Notes under the pieces: model-generated | Databases searched by the model: none | The model's input: the letters and a program-made list of their open reading frames with translations, nothing else | Told to the model about the DNA's origin: nothing | NCBI GenBank assembly: GCA_024803745.1 | Contig: JANJXV010000154.1 | Coordinates: 620,001-684,000, forward strand | Length of the DNA stretch: 64,000 nucleotides | Source of the DNA: Megascapheus bottae | Taxonomy: Eukaryota > Chordata > Mammalia > Rodentia > Geomyidae | Reading direction: 5' to 3' | Shown: piece after piece, positions 1-11,254 of the stretch | Layout of the letters: each line of letters opens with the position of its first letter | How positions within the stretch are numbered: the stretch's first letter is position 1 | Translations under genes and position numbers: made by a program

Positions 1-109
1 ATGTTACAGACAGTAATATAATATCTTCATCCCAGACAGACTTAATCCAGATCCTTGGATTTCAGGCCTTGAGTAGATAGAATTACAAGTGTGAGCTGCC
101 ACCACCACC

Positions 110-814
110 TGGTTCATTTTGGAAACCTTAATTGCTTCTCATTTGTTCCTTTCCTTTTTTGGAAGATTGATCTAAGCTGGCTGATTGTGCATCACAATGA
201 AGTGATTGGCCTCAGGAATTGCAAATATTTGTTTCATCAGCACGGAATGAATGAAGTTGATCTAAACCCAATAGTATTTTCCTTCTGATAAATAGGGAAC
301 TTACTTATATCATTTTTCCTTGCCTTTGCTTTCCCAAAGCAAGCAACATGTTTCTTAAAAACTATACTTCATGAGAATATTATAATTAGAAGCTATCTTC
401 TGCACACTTCAGAATAGTACTTGCATTTATAAACTTATATTACAATATTAGGTAGAAGAATGGTGACTGTTAGTTTCATAACTACTTCATATGTTTTACT
501 CTTTAAGGCTCATTAAGTCAAGAAGGGATTAAATACATTTATATAATAGTAGAACATAGCTCCTGCTGATTTGATGTGTGTGCAGATGATACACAGATTT
601 ATTAGGATTACTCAAAAGTTTTCTTCAAATTTTCAGTAGTAGACTGCTATGCTAACTGGTAGGTGATAGTAATGATGCTGAAATTCTATGAATCAGCTAT
701 GAAGCAGAATTTCAGGGGAGAGTATTTGCTAGGGACTTAATTTCTAAGACGCATATCAAGAATATTGAACTATAACACCAAATGATGGAGGACTCAGCGT
801 CACATTTTGTTGTT
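110..814. other. Unique-looking AT-rich stretch, no gene seen
   Basis: No SINE, L1 or coding signal is recognised apart from a short SINE-like tail at about 57-110. The partner in copy B is about 34,546-35,249 and is nearly identical. Short open frames here have no family resemblance. Confidence 0.5.
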
Positions 815-1271
815 TTATGCAAGTCCTGGGACTTGAACCCAGGGCCTGGGAACTGTCCTTAGAAGTTTTTTTTTTGCTTCAGGCTAGTGTTCTACCACTT
901 TATCCACAGCTCCACTTCCAGATTTTTGGTAATGAACTGTAAATCAGAATATCATGCAATTTGTTTGGGCTGGATTCAAACCTGATTCTGTGTAGATAGG
1001 ATTCCAAGTGTGAGCGCACAGAGCCTGGCTAGTATCATTCATCATTCAAGTCATGGGACTGCAATTCTGCACCTGGGTCTTGTCACTGAGCTTTTCAGCT
1101 CAAGACTACTGCCCTATCCCTTGAGCCATAGGGCCACTTCTGGGTTTCTGGTGGTTAATTGGAGATAAGAGTCACATGGACTTCAGTGCCCAGGCTGACT
1201 TTGAACTGCTATCCTTGGATCCCAGCCTCTTGAGTAGCTACATTTACAAGTGTGAGCCACCATACCCGGCT
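815..1271 (-). repeat. Two composite SINEs in tandem, reverse orientation
   Basis: Two elements lie at about 815-1031 and 1050-1271. Each reads, on the plus strand, 'cctgggacttgaac' or a close relative, then the Pol III B-box-like and 'ccacttc' segments, then 'cagcctcttgagtag' and 'gtgagccacc'. That is the reverse complement of an Alu-like left part joined to an ID-like right part. A long T run is inserted near 868. Confidence 0.8.
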
Positions 1272-1274
1272 AAA

Positions 1275-1560
1275 TTATTTTTTAAGTTAATTTATTTTGT
1301 TAAGTCAATATATAGTTGGCATACGGTTACATAAGTAATGAACATATTTCTTAAGAAAATTGTTATCCCCTCCCTCATTTTTCTCTGTTTTCCTACCCTC
1401 AGCCCCCTCTCCACCCAGATTGTTCAGTTCATTTCCGTTTAGTGTCTTCCAAGTATCACTGTTCAATTGGTTCACCCATTTTCCTTTGTTTTTTTTTTTT
1501 TACCATTTTATTATACCCTCTCCATTCCCCAAATCACATAAACCTATGTACAAGACACAG
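1275..1560 (-). repeat. Probable LINE 3'-end fragment
   Basis: T-rich sequence with 'gttacataagtaatgaac' followed by a pyrimidine-rich 'cccctccctc' block. A related block occurs at about 7,935-8,065, so this is an interspersed repeat. The pyrimidine-rich layout resembles the reverse complement of an L1 3' UTR. Family assignment is uncertain. Confidence 0.45.
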
Positions 1561-1699
1561 GGTACCCGAATTCAACACAGTGACTACAGAGAATAAAACT
1601 AAAGGGAAAAAGAAGAAAAGAGGTAAAAAGCAAAGAAAATGAAAGAACATCATACAGTACCTTAGAAGCAACAACACTGAAAAAACAAAACATAAACCT

Positions 1700-2168
1700 T
1701 GGGCTGAAAATGAAGCTTGCCTAGCATGTATGAAACCCTGGATTCCATTCCTCAGCACCACATAAACAAAAAACTGGAAGTGCCACTGTGACTCAGCTGG
1801 TAGATCTCTTACGTTCAGCACAGAGTGTCTCCAAGTGACAAAAATCTGTCACATTTAAGTCAGGCTTCAAAACTTTGCTAGGAACCAGTTATGTGATTTG
1901 GAATAAAGTCCAGTTTTCAAAAAATCACTAGCCAGGCGCTGGAGGGTCATAATTGTCATTCTACTAGCCAGGGAGAAGGTGATTCAAAGCCTTTGCAAGC
2001 AAAAAAAATGAAAACAAAAAAAAACTGTAAGATTCTACTCTCCACTTATCCACCCAAAAACTAAGTGGAGTTGTGGCTAAAACTGGTATAGCATTAGCCT
2101 TGAGGAAAAAGAACTAAGAGACCTTGCCCAGGTCCAAAGTTCAACCTCCCCACCAAGAAAAAAAAAAG
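1700..2168 (+). repeat. ID-like SINE followed by a composite SINE
   Basis: At 1,700-1,815 there is a tRNA-derived monomer ('gcttgcctagcatgtatgaa', 'attcctcagcaccacat', 'gactcagctggtaga'). At 1,930-2,168 there is a divergent Alu-like left half followed by an ID-like right half ending in an A-rich tail near 2,155-2,168. Confidence 0.7.
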
Positions 2169-2729
2169 GAGTCCAGATACCTTAGTTTAAAAAGTATATC
2201 TGGATATCTTAGTAGATTTTTCTGATCTTTCCTCATTCATCTGATGGAACCACATAATCTTGATCCTGATCTGACTAAGAGCCTGCATTGTGCTTAATAA
2301 ATTCATTCCACATATTCCAGTAGAATCTGGACAGCTAACAGCCACTTACCAATGCTTTATTCTACGTTTAGGCCAGTATGTCTTCATACCATCTACACAG
2401 TCAGCTATATCATCTTTCCAGAAGTATCATTGAGTGTAGAACACTCAGAACTAAAATAATTGCATAAAGATGTAATAAAAACCCTTGATTCATTAAGAAA
2501 ATTTCTGTACCACTTAGAGCAAGTACATTAGTGGTATTTACCTCTAGCCTCTTTTTTAAAAAATTTATTAACATTGAATTTTACATCATATTTCAAATGT
2601 CATGTTTAACCAACAAGTATTCAAGAAGGGAATCGCTATACAATCACTGGCACATAGATTTTAGAATATAGTAAAAATTAAGCTGAGTCTTTGTATGTCA
2701 TAGATACAGATTAATCTATAATAAAACAC
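2169..2729. other. Intergenic stretch, no gene seen
   Basis: AT-rich sequence with no recognised repeat and no convincing reading frame. The copy B partner is about 36,608-37,168. Confidence 0.4.
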
Positions 2730-2985
2730 ATGTCTATAGAGTGTATAGTCTATCCTAGATTTTTATGTCTATGTAGTTATGTTTATATCTCCAAAATTAT
2801 GTCCAGAGCTTTGGGTATCAACTATTCAATCATCGCTCTACTACTGTTTGAAACTAATATCCATATATTAAGGATATCATGTACCTTTTGTTCCTTGGTC
2901 TTGACTTATCTCACTCAACAGGATTCACTCTAATTTCATCCACTACCCCAAAAATGCCATTATTATTTTTTTCTGTGCAGATCTT
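2730..2985 (-). repeat. Degenerate L1 ORF2-end fragment
   Basis: Near 2,905-2,960, 'cttatctcactcaacaggattc' and 'tttcatccactac' resemble the ORF2-end segment seen better at 3,450-3,500, 4,170-4,210 and 32,150-32,190. The upstream part is too diverged to assign with certainty. Confidence 0.4.
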
Positions 2986-3550
2986 CTTTTTATGTATTTA
3001 TATTTATTGTAATTTATAGAAGGGTTACATTATATTCACCAGATAGAAGGTGCATTACTTCTCAAACTTTGATACCCCATGTAATGATATGGTCCCCATT
3101 TCCCTTCCCCTACCCCCATTCATGTTCATTTCCCCCCTTCCCTATCCAATTTCAAATAACCAATTAGGCACATATGAAATATATCAGAAAACAAGGTGAA
3201 ATATTGTAACAATATGATATAACCAAGGGATAGCAAAAGAGATAAGAGATCACATAGTTCATTAAGGACAACAATAACTCATTATATGAGTTTTGTTTCT
3301 TTATCTTGGAGGTCCTTACATTTAGTGTCATACTATTTGTCACGATGTCTCTAGATTTTGTTCTATTGTAAATCTCTGGTAGCAGAGCCCAAGGTTTCTA
3401 CTGAATTTGACAAATGAGGGAGACTCTTGGGCCTATGTTCCTTTGAGTTTGGCTTACTTCACTTAATATGATTTTTTTCCTTTTCATCCACTTCCCCGAG
3501 AATGCCATTATTTTATCTAGTCGGTTGGCTGTATATCATTCCATTGTGTG

Positions 3551-3609
<59 letters not shown>

Positions 3610-3682
3610 ATCACATTTTTTGTAGTAGGGCATCTGGTTGTTTCCATCATCCAACCTCATTTTCTACAGATATTTTGATAGT
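2986..3682 (-). repeat. L1 3' end (3' UTR and end of ORF2), GT tract inside
   Basis: The order is T-rich tail, 'cagatagaaggtgcattac', a 'ccccttccctatc' pyrimidine block, then 'ggcttacttcacttaatatg' and 'catcattccattgtg'. This matches the minus-strand L1 at 31,680-32,330 piece by piece, so it is the 3' end of an L1 on the minus strand. It is 5'-truncated at its upper end and abuts another L1 3' end at 3,683. Confidence 0.75.
3546..3609. repeat. (GT)n microsatellite
   Basis: An almost pure GT run with two GC interruptions. It lies where sibling L1s have 'attccattgtgta', so it appears to have grown from a short GT seed inside L1. Copy B carries a tract about 22 nt shorter at 37,984-38,028. Confidence 0.95.
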
Positions 3683-4800
3683 CTCTTTTTTATTTTCAGG
3701 GTAATGTATAGAGGGGTTACGGTTTCATTTACAGGTAGTGGACTGCATTACTTCTCACACATTTATTCCACTCCACATGTTTTTGTCCCCAGTTCCCTCT
3801 CCCCTCCCCTTCCCAATCATCTTGTTTCCCCCCTTCCCTTTCCTATTTGACATAAACAAATAAACATATATACAATATGCCAAGGAAAAATCAGATACAG
3901 TAACAATCTGACATTAACCAAAGGGCAAAATAAGAGATGAGAAATAACATAGTAGATTAAGGACAAAAATCACACAAGATTAAGAGCAACGATGACACAA
4001 GATATAGCTCTTGTTCCCATATCCTAGAGATCCTTTCATTTAGTCTCATCCTATATGACCTTATATACCTAGGTTTTTGAGTTATTGTAATCCTCTGCTA
4101 GGAGAGTCCTAGATGTGAACTAATTATTACAAATGAGGGAAACCATTGAGCTTATGTTTCTTTGGGTCTGGCTGCTTCACTTAATATGAATTTTTCCAAG
4201 TCTTTCCATTTCCTTACAAATGGGGCGATGTCATTCCTTCTGATGGCAGCATAGCATTCCATTGTGTATAAGTACCACATCTTCTTGATTCAGTCATCTA
4301 CTGAGTGGCATCTGGGTTGGTTTCATATCTTTGCTATGGTAAATAGTGCTGCAATGAGCATCATTGTGGTAGTGGCTTTAGTATGTCCTTTTTTCTGGAC
4401 AATTGGGTAGATGCCAAGTAGTGGATTTGCTGGATCATAGGGGAGCTCTATGTTCAGTCTTTTGAGGAACCACCACACTGCTTTCCCTAGTGGTTGAACG
4501 AGTTTATACTCTCACCAACAGTGTAGGTGTGATCCCACCTGGTCACTTCCCCACCAGTATCTCTTATTAGATTTTTTGATAATGGCCATTCTGACTGGAG
4601 TCAGGTGGAATCTCAAAGTTGTTTTGATTTTCATTTCCCTTATTGCTAGAGATATGGAGCATTTCTTCATGTGTCTAAAGCCCATTTTAATTTTTTCTTC
4701 AGAGAATACTCTTTTAAGTCTTTAGCCCACCTTTTAATAGGATGGTTGTTTCTTTGAAGATTTGTTTGGGAGAGATTCATTTTTTTCAGCTATAGATATA
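3683..4800 (-). repeat. L1 3' end (3' UTR plus end of ORF2)
   Basis: Starts with a T-rich tail and '...ggggttacggtttcatttac', then the pyrimidine block near 3,790-3,845. It continues into minus-strand ORF2 sequence: 'aatggggcgatgtcatt' at 4,219, 'gctgcaatgagca' at 4,348, 'gactggagtcaggtggaatc' at 4,592. These match the better L1 at 31,680-32,720. The frame is broken by many stops. Confidence 0.85.
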
Positions 4801-4849
4801 TTTTAGATAACTACATATATTTTTGTAGAAAAAAGAATGGAAGCCATCA

Positions 4850-5380
4850 TGCTGGCTCACAACTTAATTTCAGCTACTTAGGAGGCTCAGGGCTTAGGAT
4901 CACAGGTCAAAGCCAACCAGGGCCCTACAGTGTGTGAGATCAAACTCTGTGAACATACAATGACTGTAAGAGGAATCTCACTGCCTGGGAATGTAGCCTA
5001 ATGGTAGAGTGCTCACCTAGAATGCATGAAGACCTAGGTTCTATTCACCGGTACCGCATATTCAGAAAAAAGCTAGAAGTGGCGCTGTGTTTCAAGAGGC
5101 AGAGCACTCACCTTGGGCAAGCGAGTCCAATGAAAATGTCTAGGCCCTGAGTCCAAGCCGTAGGACTGGCAAAAAGAAAAAAAAGAGAAATCTTACTTAC
5201 GTAACAAGGAATGTACCCTATATTTATACAGACTGAAAAATTCATTAAGAAATTAGAAAATATGTATAAAGTGCATAATTTCTTTTGTGTGTTGGCACTG
5301 GGTCTTCAACTGAGTGCTTCAGCTCTATCCCTGACCTTTTCTGCTCAAGGCTAGCACTCTACCAATGCAGCCCCAAATCA
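4850..5380. repeat. SINE cluster
   Basis: Alu-like left half at 4,850-4,945 (+), a full ID-like dimer at 4,983-5,175 (+) ending in an A-rich tail, and a reverse ID-like fragment at 5,285-5,380 (-). The middle element keeps an A-box-like 'tagcctaatggtagagtgc' and a B-box-like 'ggttctattc', as expected for a tRNA-derived SINE. Confidence 0.8.
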
Positions 5381-5596
5381 ACTATCTTCAATTGAGATAT
5401 AAGCGATGAATATTTCAGGGTGCTTCATGAAAAACATTTTTATAAATTGAAACTTTCAACACAGTCTTATTTTAGTATGAATGTTGAGATGGGAAGAGAC
5501 AGAAAAAGTGAAATGTTTCCTGATCCCCATAGAGAAGAGACTCAGCAGAACCACTGTGGTCTGCAGGCTTCTTTGTGAGTTTTGTTTGCTTGTTTG
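5381..5596. other. Intergenic, no gene seen
   Basis: Short stretch between SINEs without recognised content. Confidence 0.4.
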
Positions 5597-5808
5597 ATTT
5601 TTGTCAATTGTGGGGCTTGAACTCTGGGCCTGGGCACTGTCCCTGAGCTCTTCAGCTCAAGGCTAGTGCTTTAATCTGTGAGCCACAGTGCCACTTCTGG
5701 TTTTTCTGGCAGTTAACTGGGTACTTTGGCTGGCTTTAAACTTTGATTCTCAGATCTTAGCCTCCTGAGTAGCTAAGATTATAGGTGTGAGGTACCATCA
5801 CCAGGCTG
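5597..5808 (-). repeat. Composite SINE
   Basis: A well preserved reverse-orientation element: 'ggggcttgaactctgggcc', 'gctcttcagctcaaggctag', 'ccacttctggtttttctgg', 'cctcctgagtagctaagatt'. It is one of the least diverged copies in the window. Confidence 0.85.
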
Positions 5809-6169
5809 CTGCTCTGTTACTATGCAGGTTCTGGATCAAGAACTTCAAGTTCTTACTTCAATTTTTTCTTCTCTTGCCTGATACTCTGCCATTTCAACGA
5901 AGCCCCAGTTCCTGGTCTTTGTTGGTTAATGAGAGATATTATGATTTTCTAATATTCAGAGCAGTGATTATAAAACCCATCATTTTACTTACTTGAATAA
6001 ATTAAGAGACAGGACCTAGTGAGATGGAAAACAAAATTTTTTTTCAAGTTGCTATCCTGTTCTAATGCATAAGTCTGGCTATTTTGCTTACACACAAATA
6101 TGTATTTTACCAATTTCTACTCTATGTTTGCTTAGCTTAAATCCACCACTGCCATTTCATAGATTTTGT

Positions 6170-6706
6170 TGTTGTTTGCGGTGCTTGAACTCTGTGCCTG
6201 GGCTGTTCCTCAGATCTTCAGTTCAATGCCAGTGCTCTACTACTTTTGATTTGGCCAGTCCTGGGCTTGAACTCAGGGACTGAGCACTGTCCTTATATTT
6301 TCTCAAGGCTAGGGCTCTACCACTTCAGCCTCAGCACCACTTCCAGCATTTTTCTATGTATGTGATATTGAGGAATTGAACCCAGGTCTTCGTGCATGCT
6401 AGGCAAGCACTCTACCACTAGGCCAAACTCACAGCCCAAAATTATTCATCATTACTATTAGCTATCTTCTTTTTTTTATTATTGATTCGTCATGTTGCTT
6501 GGATTTGGGCCTGGACTGTCCCTGACCTCTTCAGCTCAAGGCTAGCGCTCTTCCTCTACAGCTCCATTTTTGGTTTCTGGTAGTTAATTGGTGATGTAAG
6601 TCTCACAAACATATGTGTCCAGGCTGGCTTTGGGCTTTGAACCAAGATCCTCCAATCTCAGCCTCCATAGTAGGTAGAATTACACGATTCAGCCAGCAGT
6701 GCCTGA
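6170..6706 (-). repeat. Three reverse SINEs
   Basis: A fragment at about 6,170-6,250, an ID-like dimer at 6,252-6,438 ('catgctaggcaagcactcta', 'ccactaggcc'), and a composite element at 6,488-6,706 ending beside the CT tract. Confidence 0.8.
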
Positions 6707-6716
6707 CTGTTTGATG

Positions 6717-6826
6717 TCGCTGTCTCTGTCTCTCTGTCTGTCTGTCTCTGTCTGTCTGCCTGTCTGTCTCTCTGTCTCTCTGTCTCTCTGTCTCTCTCTG
6801 TCTCTGTCTCTCTCTCTCTCTGTCTC

Positions 6827-6914
<88 letters not shown>
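6717..6914. repeat. (CT)n/(CTGT)n low-complexity tract
   Basis: About 200 nt of CT with CTGT-type interruptions, purer toward the right. The copy B partner at 41,116-41,310 has a different interruption pattern. Confidence 0.95.
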
Positions 6915-6915
<1 letters not shown>

Positions 6916-6919
6916 TTTG

Positions 6920-7620
6920 GTTGTAAGACTTTAATTGTGCACCTGGGCAGTGTCCCTGGGCTCTTCAGCTCAAGGCTACAACCTTAAACACCTTGAGCCA
7001 CAGTGTCACTTCTGGTTTTCTGGTGCTTAAGTGGAAGTAACAGTTTCATGGACTTTAGTGTCTGGCCTGGCTTTGAACTGTGATCCTCAGAACCCAACCT
7101 TCTGAGATCATTTCCAGCTTTTTTTTAGTGTAAGTGGTACAGAGTAATTGAATACAGGGCTTTGTGCATACTAGGCAAGCAAACTACCACTAGTGTGCAC
7201 TCCAGCCTTAGATAAGGGCTTTCTTTTTCTTTTTCTTTTTTTCACTCATGGGGCTTGAACTCTGGGCCTGGATGTTTACCTTAAGCTCTTCAGCTCAAGG
7301 CAAGAGCTCTACCACTTGAGGCACATTGTCATTTTGAATTTTCTGGATTATTTGGAAATAAGATTCTCACAGATTTTTATGCCTGGGCCGTCTTTGAACC
7401 TCGATCCTCCAGGGTAGCTAGGATTACCAGAGTGAGCCACCAGTCACGGGCATTAAATTATTATTTTTTGCATGTCCTATGGCTTCAACTCATGGCCAGA
7501 GCACTATCCTAGGGCTTGCTCAAGGATAGCACTTTACTTCAGCCAGCCAACTCCCGGTCCAAATAGGCCACTCTTGAAGCTAGAATTACAGAGATCTGCC
7601 ATAATACTGGCATGTTGTTA
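6920..7620 (-). repeat. SINE cluster, reverse orientation
   Basis: Composite element 6,920-7,108, ID-like 5' part 7,109-7,207, composite element 7,230-7,452, and a degenerate element 7,460-7,620. All read as the reverse complement of the same two SINE types. Confidence 0.75.
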
Positions 7621-7707
7621 TCTAAGTATATAATTTTTCTTCTATTTTTGATGGCTTTTCCTTAGTGTACATATTTCCTACATATTTTATGGAAAACTTC
7701 CTTCCCA

Positions 7708-7915
7708 CTGGGGCCATAAGTTAAGCCTAGTGGAAGAGTTCTTGCCGAGCATGAATGAAGACCCAAGTTCAATTCCTCAGCACAACATTGATAAAAAAAG
7801 GTAAAAGTGGTGCTGTGGCACATGTGATAGAACTTGCGCCTTAAGAATAAACAAAAACAAAAACAAGGATCGTTCTCAGGTCCTGAGTCTAAGCCCAGTA
7901 CTGGCAAAAAAAATT
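7708..7915 (+). repeat. ID-like SINE dimer
   Basis: Reads 'aagcctagtggaagagttc', 'caagttcaattcctcagca', 'gtggtgctgtggcac' and ends 'cagtactggcaaaaaaa'. An A/C-rich stretch sits between the two halves. Confidence 0.75.
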
Positions 7916-7929
7916 CTGCCCAAAGTAGA

Positions 7930-8080
7930 CATTTAAACTTATTGTACTTTTCAAAAAATTTGTTGTTCAAGGTGATATACAAAGAGATTGCTGTTACATA
8001 TGTAATGAGTACATTTCTTGTAAACACTGTTACCCCCTCCCCCATTTTCTCTTTCCTTTCCCCCCAAGTCATAAATTTCA
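7930..8080 (-). repeat. Probable LINE 3'-end fragment
   Basis: Contains 'gttacatatgtaatgagtac' and a following 'taccccctccccc' block, the same layout as 1,310-1,385. Two independent occurrences support an interspersed repeat, likely an L1 3' end. Confidence 0.45.
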
Positions 8081-8489
8081 TTTACAACAAATATATATGT
8101 ATTTTCATTCCTGAAAAAAATAGTTTAAAATGTGTTCAAATAAATGATGTAGGTTGATATATTTATCAAAATGGATTACTTGAACTCTAAAATAAACATT
8201 CTAAGTAATTTTTCTCATAAAATTGTAGTAATGCTATAAAACTAATATAAAAGGAATTTTAGTTATTAATTTCTTATGTTTACCTTTAACATTATTACAC
8301 TAAGCATACTGTTTATGCTATTAATACAGAAAGCATGAAATATGATTATGTAAAAAAATAAATGATTAAAAATAGTAAGGTTGGGGGCCAGTAGTTTGGC
8401 TTGGTGGCACACACCCTGGACTGGCAAAAAAGAAGTAGCGTTAGATAAATCAGATTTATTTCCAAATGTGTGGAAAATGGTATGATTTC
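8081..8489. other. AT-rich intergenic stretch with a SINE scrap
   Basis: A short 3' SINE scrap ('ggactggcaaaaaagaag') lies near 8,418-8,435. Nothing else is recognised. Confidence 0.4.
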
Positions 8490-8682
8490 TTGTTTGGCTA
8501 GTCCTGCGGCTTGAACTGAGTGACCAGGAACTGTCCTTGGCCACATTTGTTCAAGGGTGGCACTCTTACACCTGAGCAACAGTGCCCCATCTGCTTTTTC
8601 TGTGTATGCAGTGCCGAGGAATTGAATCAAGGTCTTCTTGTATACTAGGCGAGCACTCTACAACTAGGCAACATTAAAAGCC
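8490..8682 (-). repeat. ID-like SINE dimer
   Basis: Reverse element: 'tagtcctgcggcttgaact', 'gcactcttacacctgagc', 'gtgccgaggaattgaatc', 'actaggcgagcactctac'. Confidence 0.75.
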
Positions 8683-9097
8683 AAAGTAGATTTTTGATGC
8701 TATTGTGGAGTTTTAATTTTCTTAAATATTTGTACAAAGCACAATGGATATATAAACAGACTTGAACTCACAGAACAGAGTCCCACATAATATTACAGTT
8801 ACTCTGGCACTTCTCCCGATTGACAAAACACATTTCCAGGCATCTGCTCTGTCCTTCAGCTTTGGTAGCTGACTTGTCTTTCCATGGAGGCCTGGCCTGG
8901 ATTCCTGGTGATTCCACGCATTTCATAGTTCCCTGTATATCCAGTAAGGTTGTCTTCTATGGGACCAGACCTGTCTGGTTTTTGGCCCACCCAGGACCTA
9001 TGTGTCTGAGGTCTCACATTATAAGTGGAAAATAAAACACAGTATAATAAGCACTGAAGAACTGCACACCATAATATTAACAATGAGAGTTTAATAG

Positions 9098-9623
9098 TTA
9101 GCAAAGTAAATACAATGAATACTTGACAAGAATCATGAGAGCAAGATAAAGAGACGTCTTTTTAGGAAGGGGACAGGGAAGCTCTAAATCCAGACTGGCC
9201 TCCAAGTTGCCTTCAGACAGTAATTCTATTTCCGAGTCCTCAGAAGGGTCTCCTTCCTCATGAGAAACAGAATGTCCTTCCTGAGTTAAGAGGGGGATGG
9301 ATTCTGGTTTGTCGAATGGAGATTGAGTCTCTTTTAGTGAGATGGATGGGTCTGGATATTCTGTGAGGATGGATTCATTTTCCTCCAATGAATCCAGTAT
9401 TGAGAGTACACTTGCTGCTTCCCATGGGGACATTTTCCATGAGCCCAGCGTGTGCCCCTTCAGCTTGCACAATAAGTGGAGTGTTACTCTGACTCAGATG
9501 GACTGACTCTGGGTGGAGTGTGAAAGGAAACGGAAGGAAATCTGGCTGCTCTTTTTCTTCCTCCATAGTATCTGCAGGTTCAACTGTGTCACACATGGGG
9601 TTCAGAGCAAAAGGTATATCCAT
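9098..9623 (-). pseudogene. Acidic reading frames, possible linker of RalGDS-like relic
   Basis: Two overlapping minus-strand frames: 9,375-9,623 (about 82 codons, Pro/Glu-rich, with 'EEEKEQPDFLPF') and 9,098-9,472 (about 124 codons, with 'HEEGDPSEDSEIELL'). Both are rich in acidic residues, Ser and Pro and have no catalytic motif. They lie just downstream, in transcription sense, of RalGDS-type REM-domain remnants (10,072-11,530). RalGDS-family proteins have a Pro/Glu-rich linker between REM and catalytic domains, so a linker origin is plausible but unproven. The overlap in two frames suggests a frameshift or a splice. Both frames are kept in copy B (43,494-44,019). I see no catalytic RasGEF domain below 9,098. 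Confidence 0.35.
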
Positions 9624-10071
9624 AGGACTCTAAACCTGTTTGGTAATTTCTACAGAAGGCCCATGCTTTCTGGAGTGCAGTGATGATTCTCAGTCTCCAT
9701 CAGTCACCAGCTCCATTGGTGGGTTTTTCATTCGGAGTTCAGGATAAGCTCTTACACGATGACCCAAACCTAAGAATAGAAATAGGTACAGAGTGGACAG
9801 AGTGGACTCTGCAAGTTGAAGTGTCACTCAACTTCCATGAGGATCTAATGGAGGAACCTGTAGAACTGGAGTTTGGACTGAACACTGAGGAGGTGTAGGG
9901 ACTTTCTAATGAGTGCTTATTCTCGAGTCCTTTCAGAGGACAGACATTACCTGGCTGACACCACCCATAAAGGGCATTTTGCCAAGCTCTGTAGAAGTAA
10001 GGGCCAACCAATATCTAGACCACATGGGCTTCCTACTCACAGGTTCTGAGGCACCCACACCAGGACTTCTA

Positions 10072-10290
10072 CTTTTTCTTGGTCTTACTGGTCACATATT
10101 CCTCCAGCTGGTCAAAAAGTTTGTGTTTAGAAGAGCAGGTCCAAAGCCGACATGTGGAGCCTCATATAGAGCTTGCGTTGTGTCAGGGTGTGGCAGTTCT
10201 TGAACTCGTAGAAATCACTCGGGTAGAAGTCCATTCACATCGTATAGATGGAACACGTGATGCTGTGGGCACATTCTGTACAAGGAAAGT
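10072..10290 (-). pseudogene. RalGDS-like REM domain, second part (broken)
   Basis: Read on the minus strand, one frame gives 'HSIT', 'MDFYPSDFYEFKNC', then 'LYMRLHMSALDLLF' followed by a stop. A neighbouring frame continues 'FDQLEEYVTS'. By recollection this follows the helix pattern of the second half of the RasGEF N-terminal (REM) domain in RalGDS proteins (…SSILGTWL…DF…PDF…L…YV…LNM…LLAQLE). A TGA stands where the tryptophan region would be, and a frame change follows it. Copy B (44,468-44,686) shows the same lesions, so they predate the duplication. Confidence 0.5.
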
Positions 10291-10556
10291 GAGAGCCTTC
10301 TCTCTCCATCCTGAGTCTTTTACCAAAGCCCCTTTCTTGCAGGATTCTAATGCTGTGGCTGTCCTGCAGAGATGTGCACTTATGTGCTGGGAGGGGGGTA
10401 AGAGACACTCGAGAACAGGATGACTTTTACCCCCCACTTCCAGAAGCTTCTGAGAGAGGCCTCTATGCATCTGTCCAAAGTAAACGCACCTTAAATTAAC
10501 TAAGTAAATGCTCTAAATAAATCAATAAGTGAATGCTCTAAATAAAGAACTAAATG

Positions 10557-10760
10557 CTCATTCCTCTAATCTTAGCCACCCAGCAGGCTGAGCTCTGAAG
10601 ATCACAGTGGAAAGCAAGTCTAGTCTGTAAAAGTCTAAAGGCACTTGTCTTCAATTAGGCAGCAAAAAGCCAGAACTTGACCTATGACTCAAATGGTACA
10701 GTGCTAATTTTTGAACACCAAAGGGATGGCATTTAGACCTGGGTTCAGGTTCAAGTGGCA
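10557..10760 (+). repeat. Degenerate composite SINE
   Basis: 'ctctaatcttagccacccag' and 'caggctgagctctgaagatc' are Alu-like left-half signatures. 'gacctatgactcaaatggta' is the ID-like right half. Confidence 0.7.
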
Positions 10761-11254
10761 GCACTGGACCACACACCAAAATGTAAATGCTTTCAGGTTC
10801 TAACAGGCAAAGCTATCACAATCCCTCCCTGATGGCTCAAAAGTGATTCAGCCCCCAGCTTTTCCTCTGACGCCAGTATTTCACAGGCCTCCGCCATTAG
10901 CACTGACACCTCATTTCTTACTGGGAAATGGGATTTCTTAGGATGTCACCTAGGTGAGGGCTGCAGTTGGGAGCCACTTACTCATGCCTGAAATCCAACT
11001 TCTCAGTAAGCACACTGTTGAGACTCCAGTAGCTTGTGAGGGAAATGAAATGGCATGGTGTCCCAGTCATAATGAAGTAGTTTGTGCACTTGTATCATGC
11101 TTAGCTCCCCTGTGAACACCCCAGTGAACCAAACAGGCTCAGAGAGGAGCCAAGTATTCCAAGGCTTGGCCAGGAGTGGTGAGCAAACATGGGTTTGGAG
11201 GGGGAACACTCACTTTTTCAAGAGAATTTCCAGCAACTACTACATTGTCCTCCA
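10761..11254. other. Intronic or intergenic stretch inside the RalGDS-like relic
   Basis: No repeat is recognised. A 68-codon minus-strand frame at 11,003-11,209 is kept in copy B within an 83-codon frame. It contains 'PVWFTGVFTGELSMIQVH', but I recognise no domain. Confidence 0.35.

Noticed and set aside
6699..6926. Ser/Leu repeat protein over the CT tract, and similar Arg/Glu, Lys/Glu and Val/Cys repeat frames at 19,842-20,081, 23,600-23,782 and 3,468-3,704
   Set aside because: Pure microsatellite translation with no gene context.
8820..9035. Small frames at 8,820-9,104 on both strands as genes
   Set aside because: No domain, splice signal or composition bias supports either strand.
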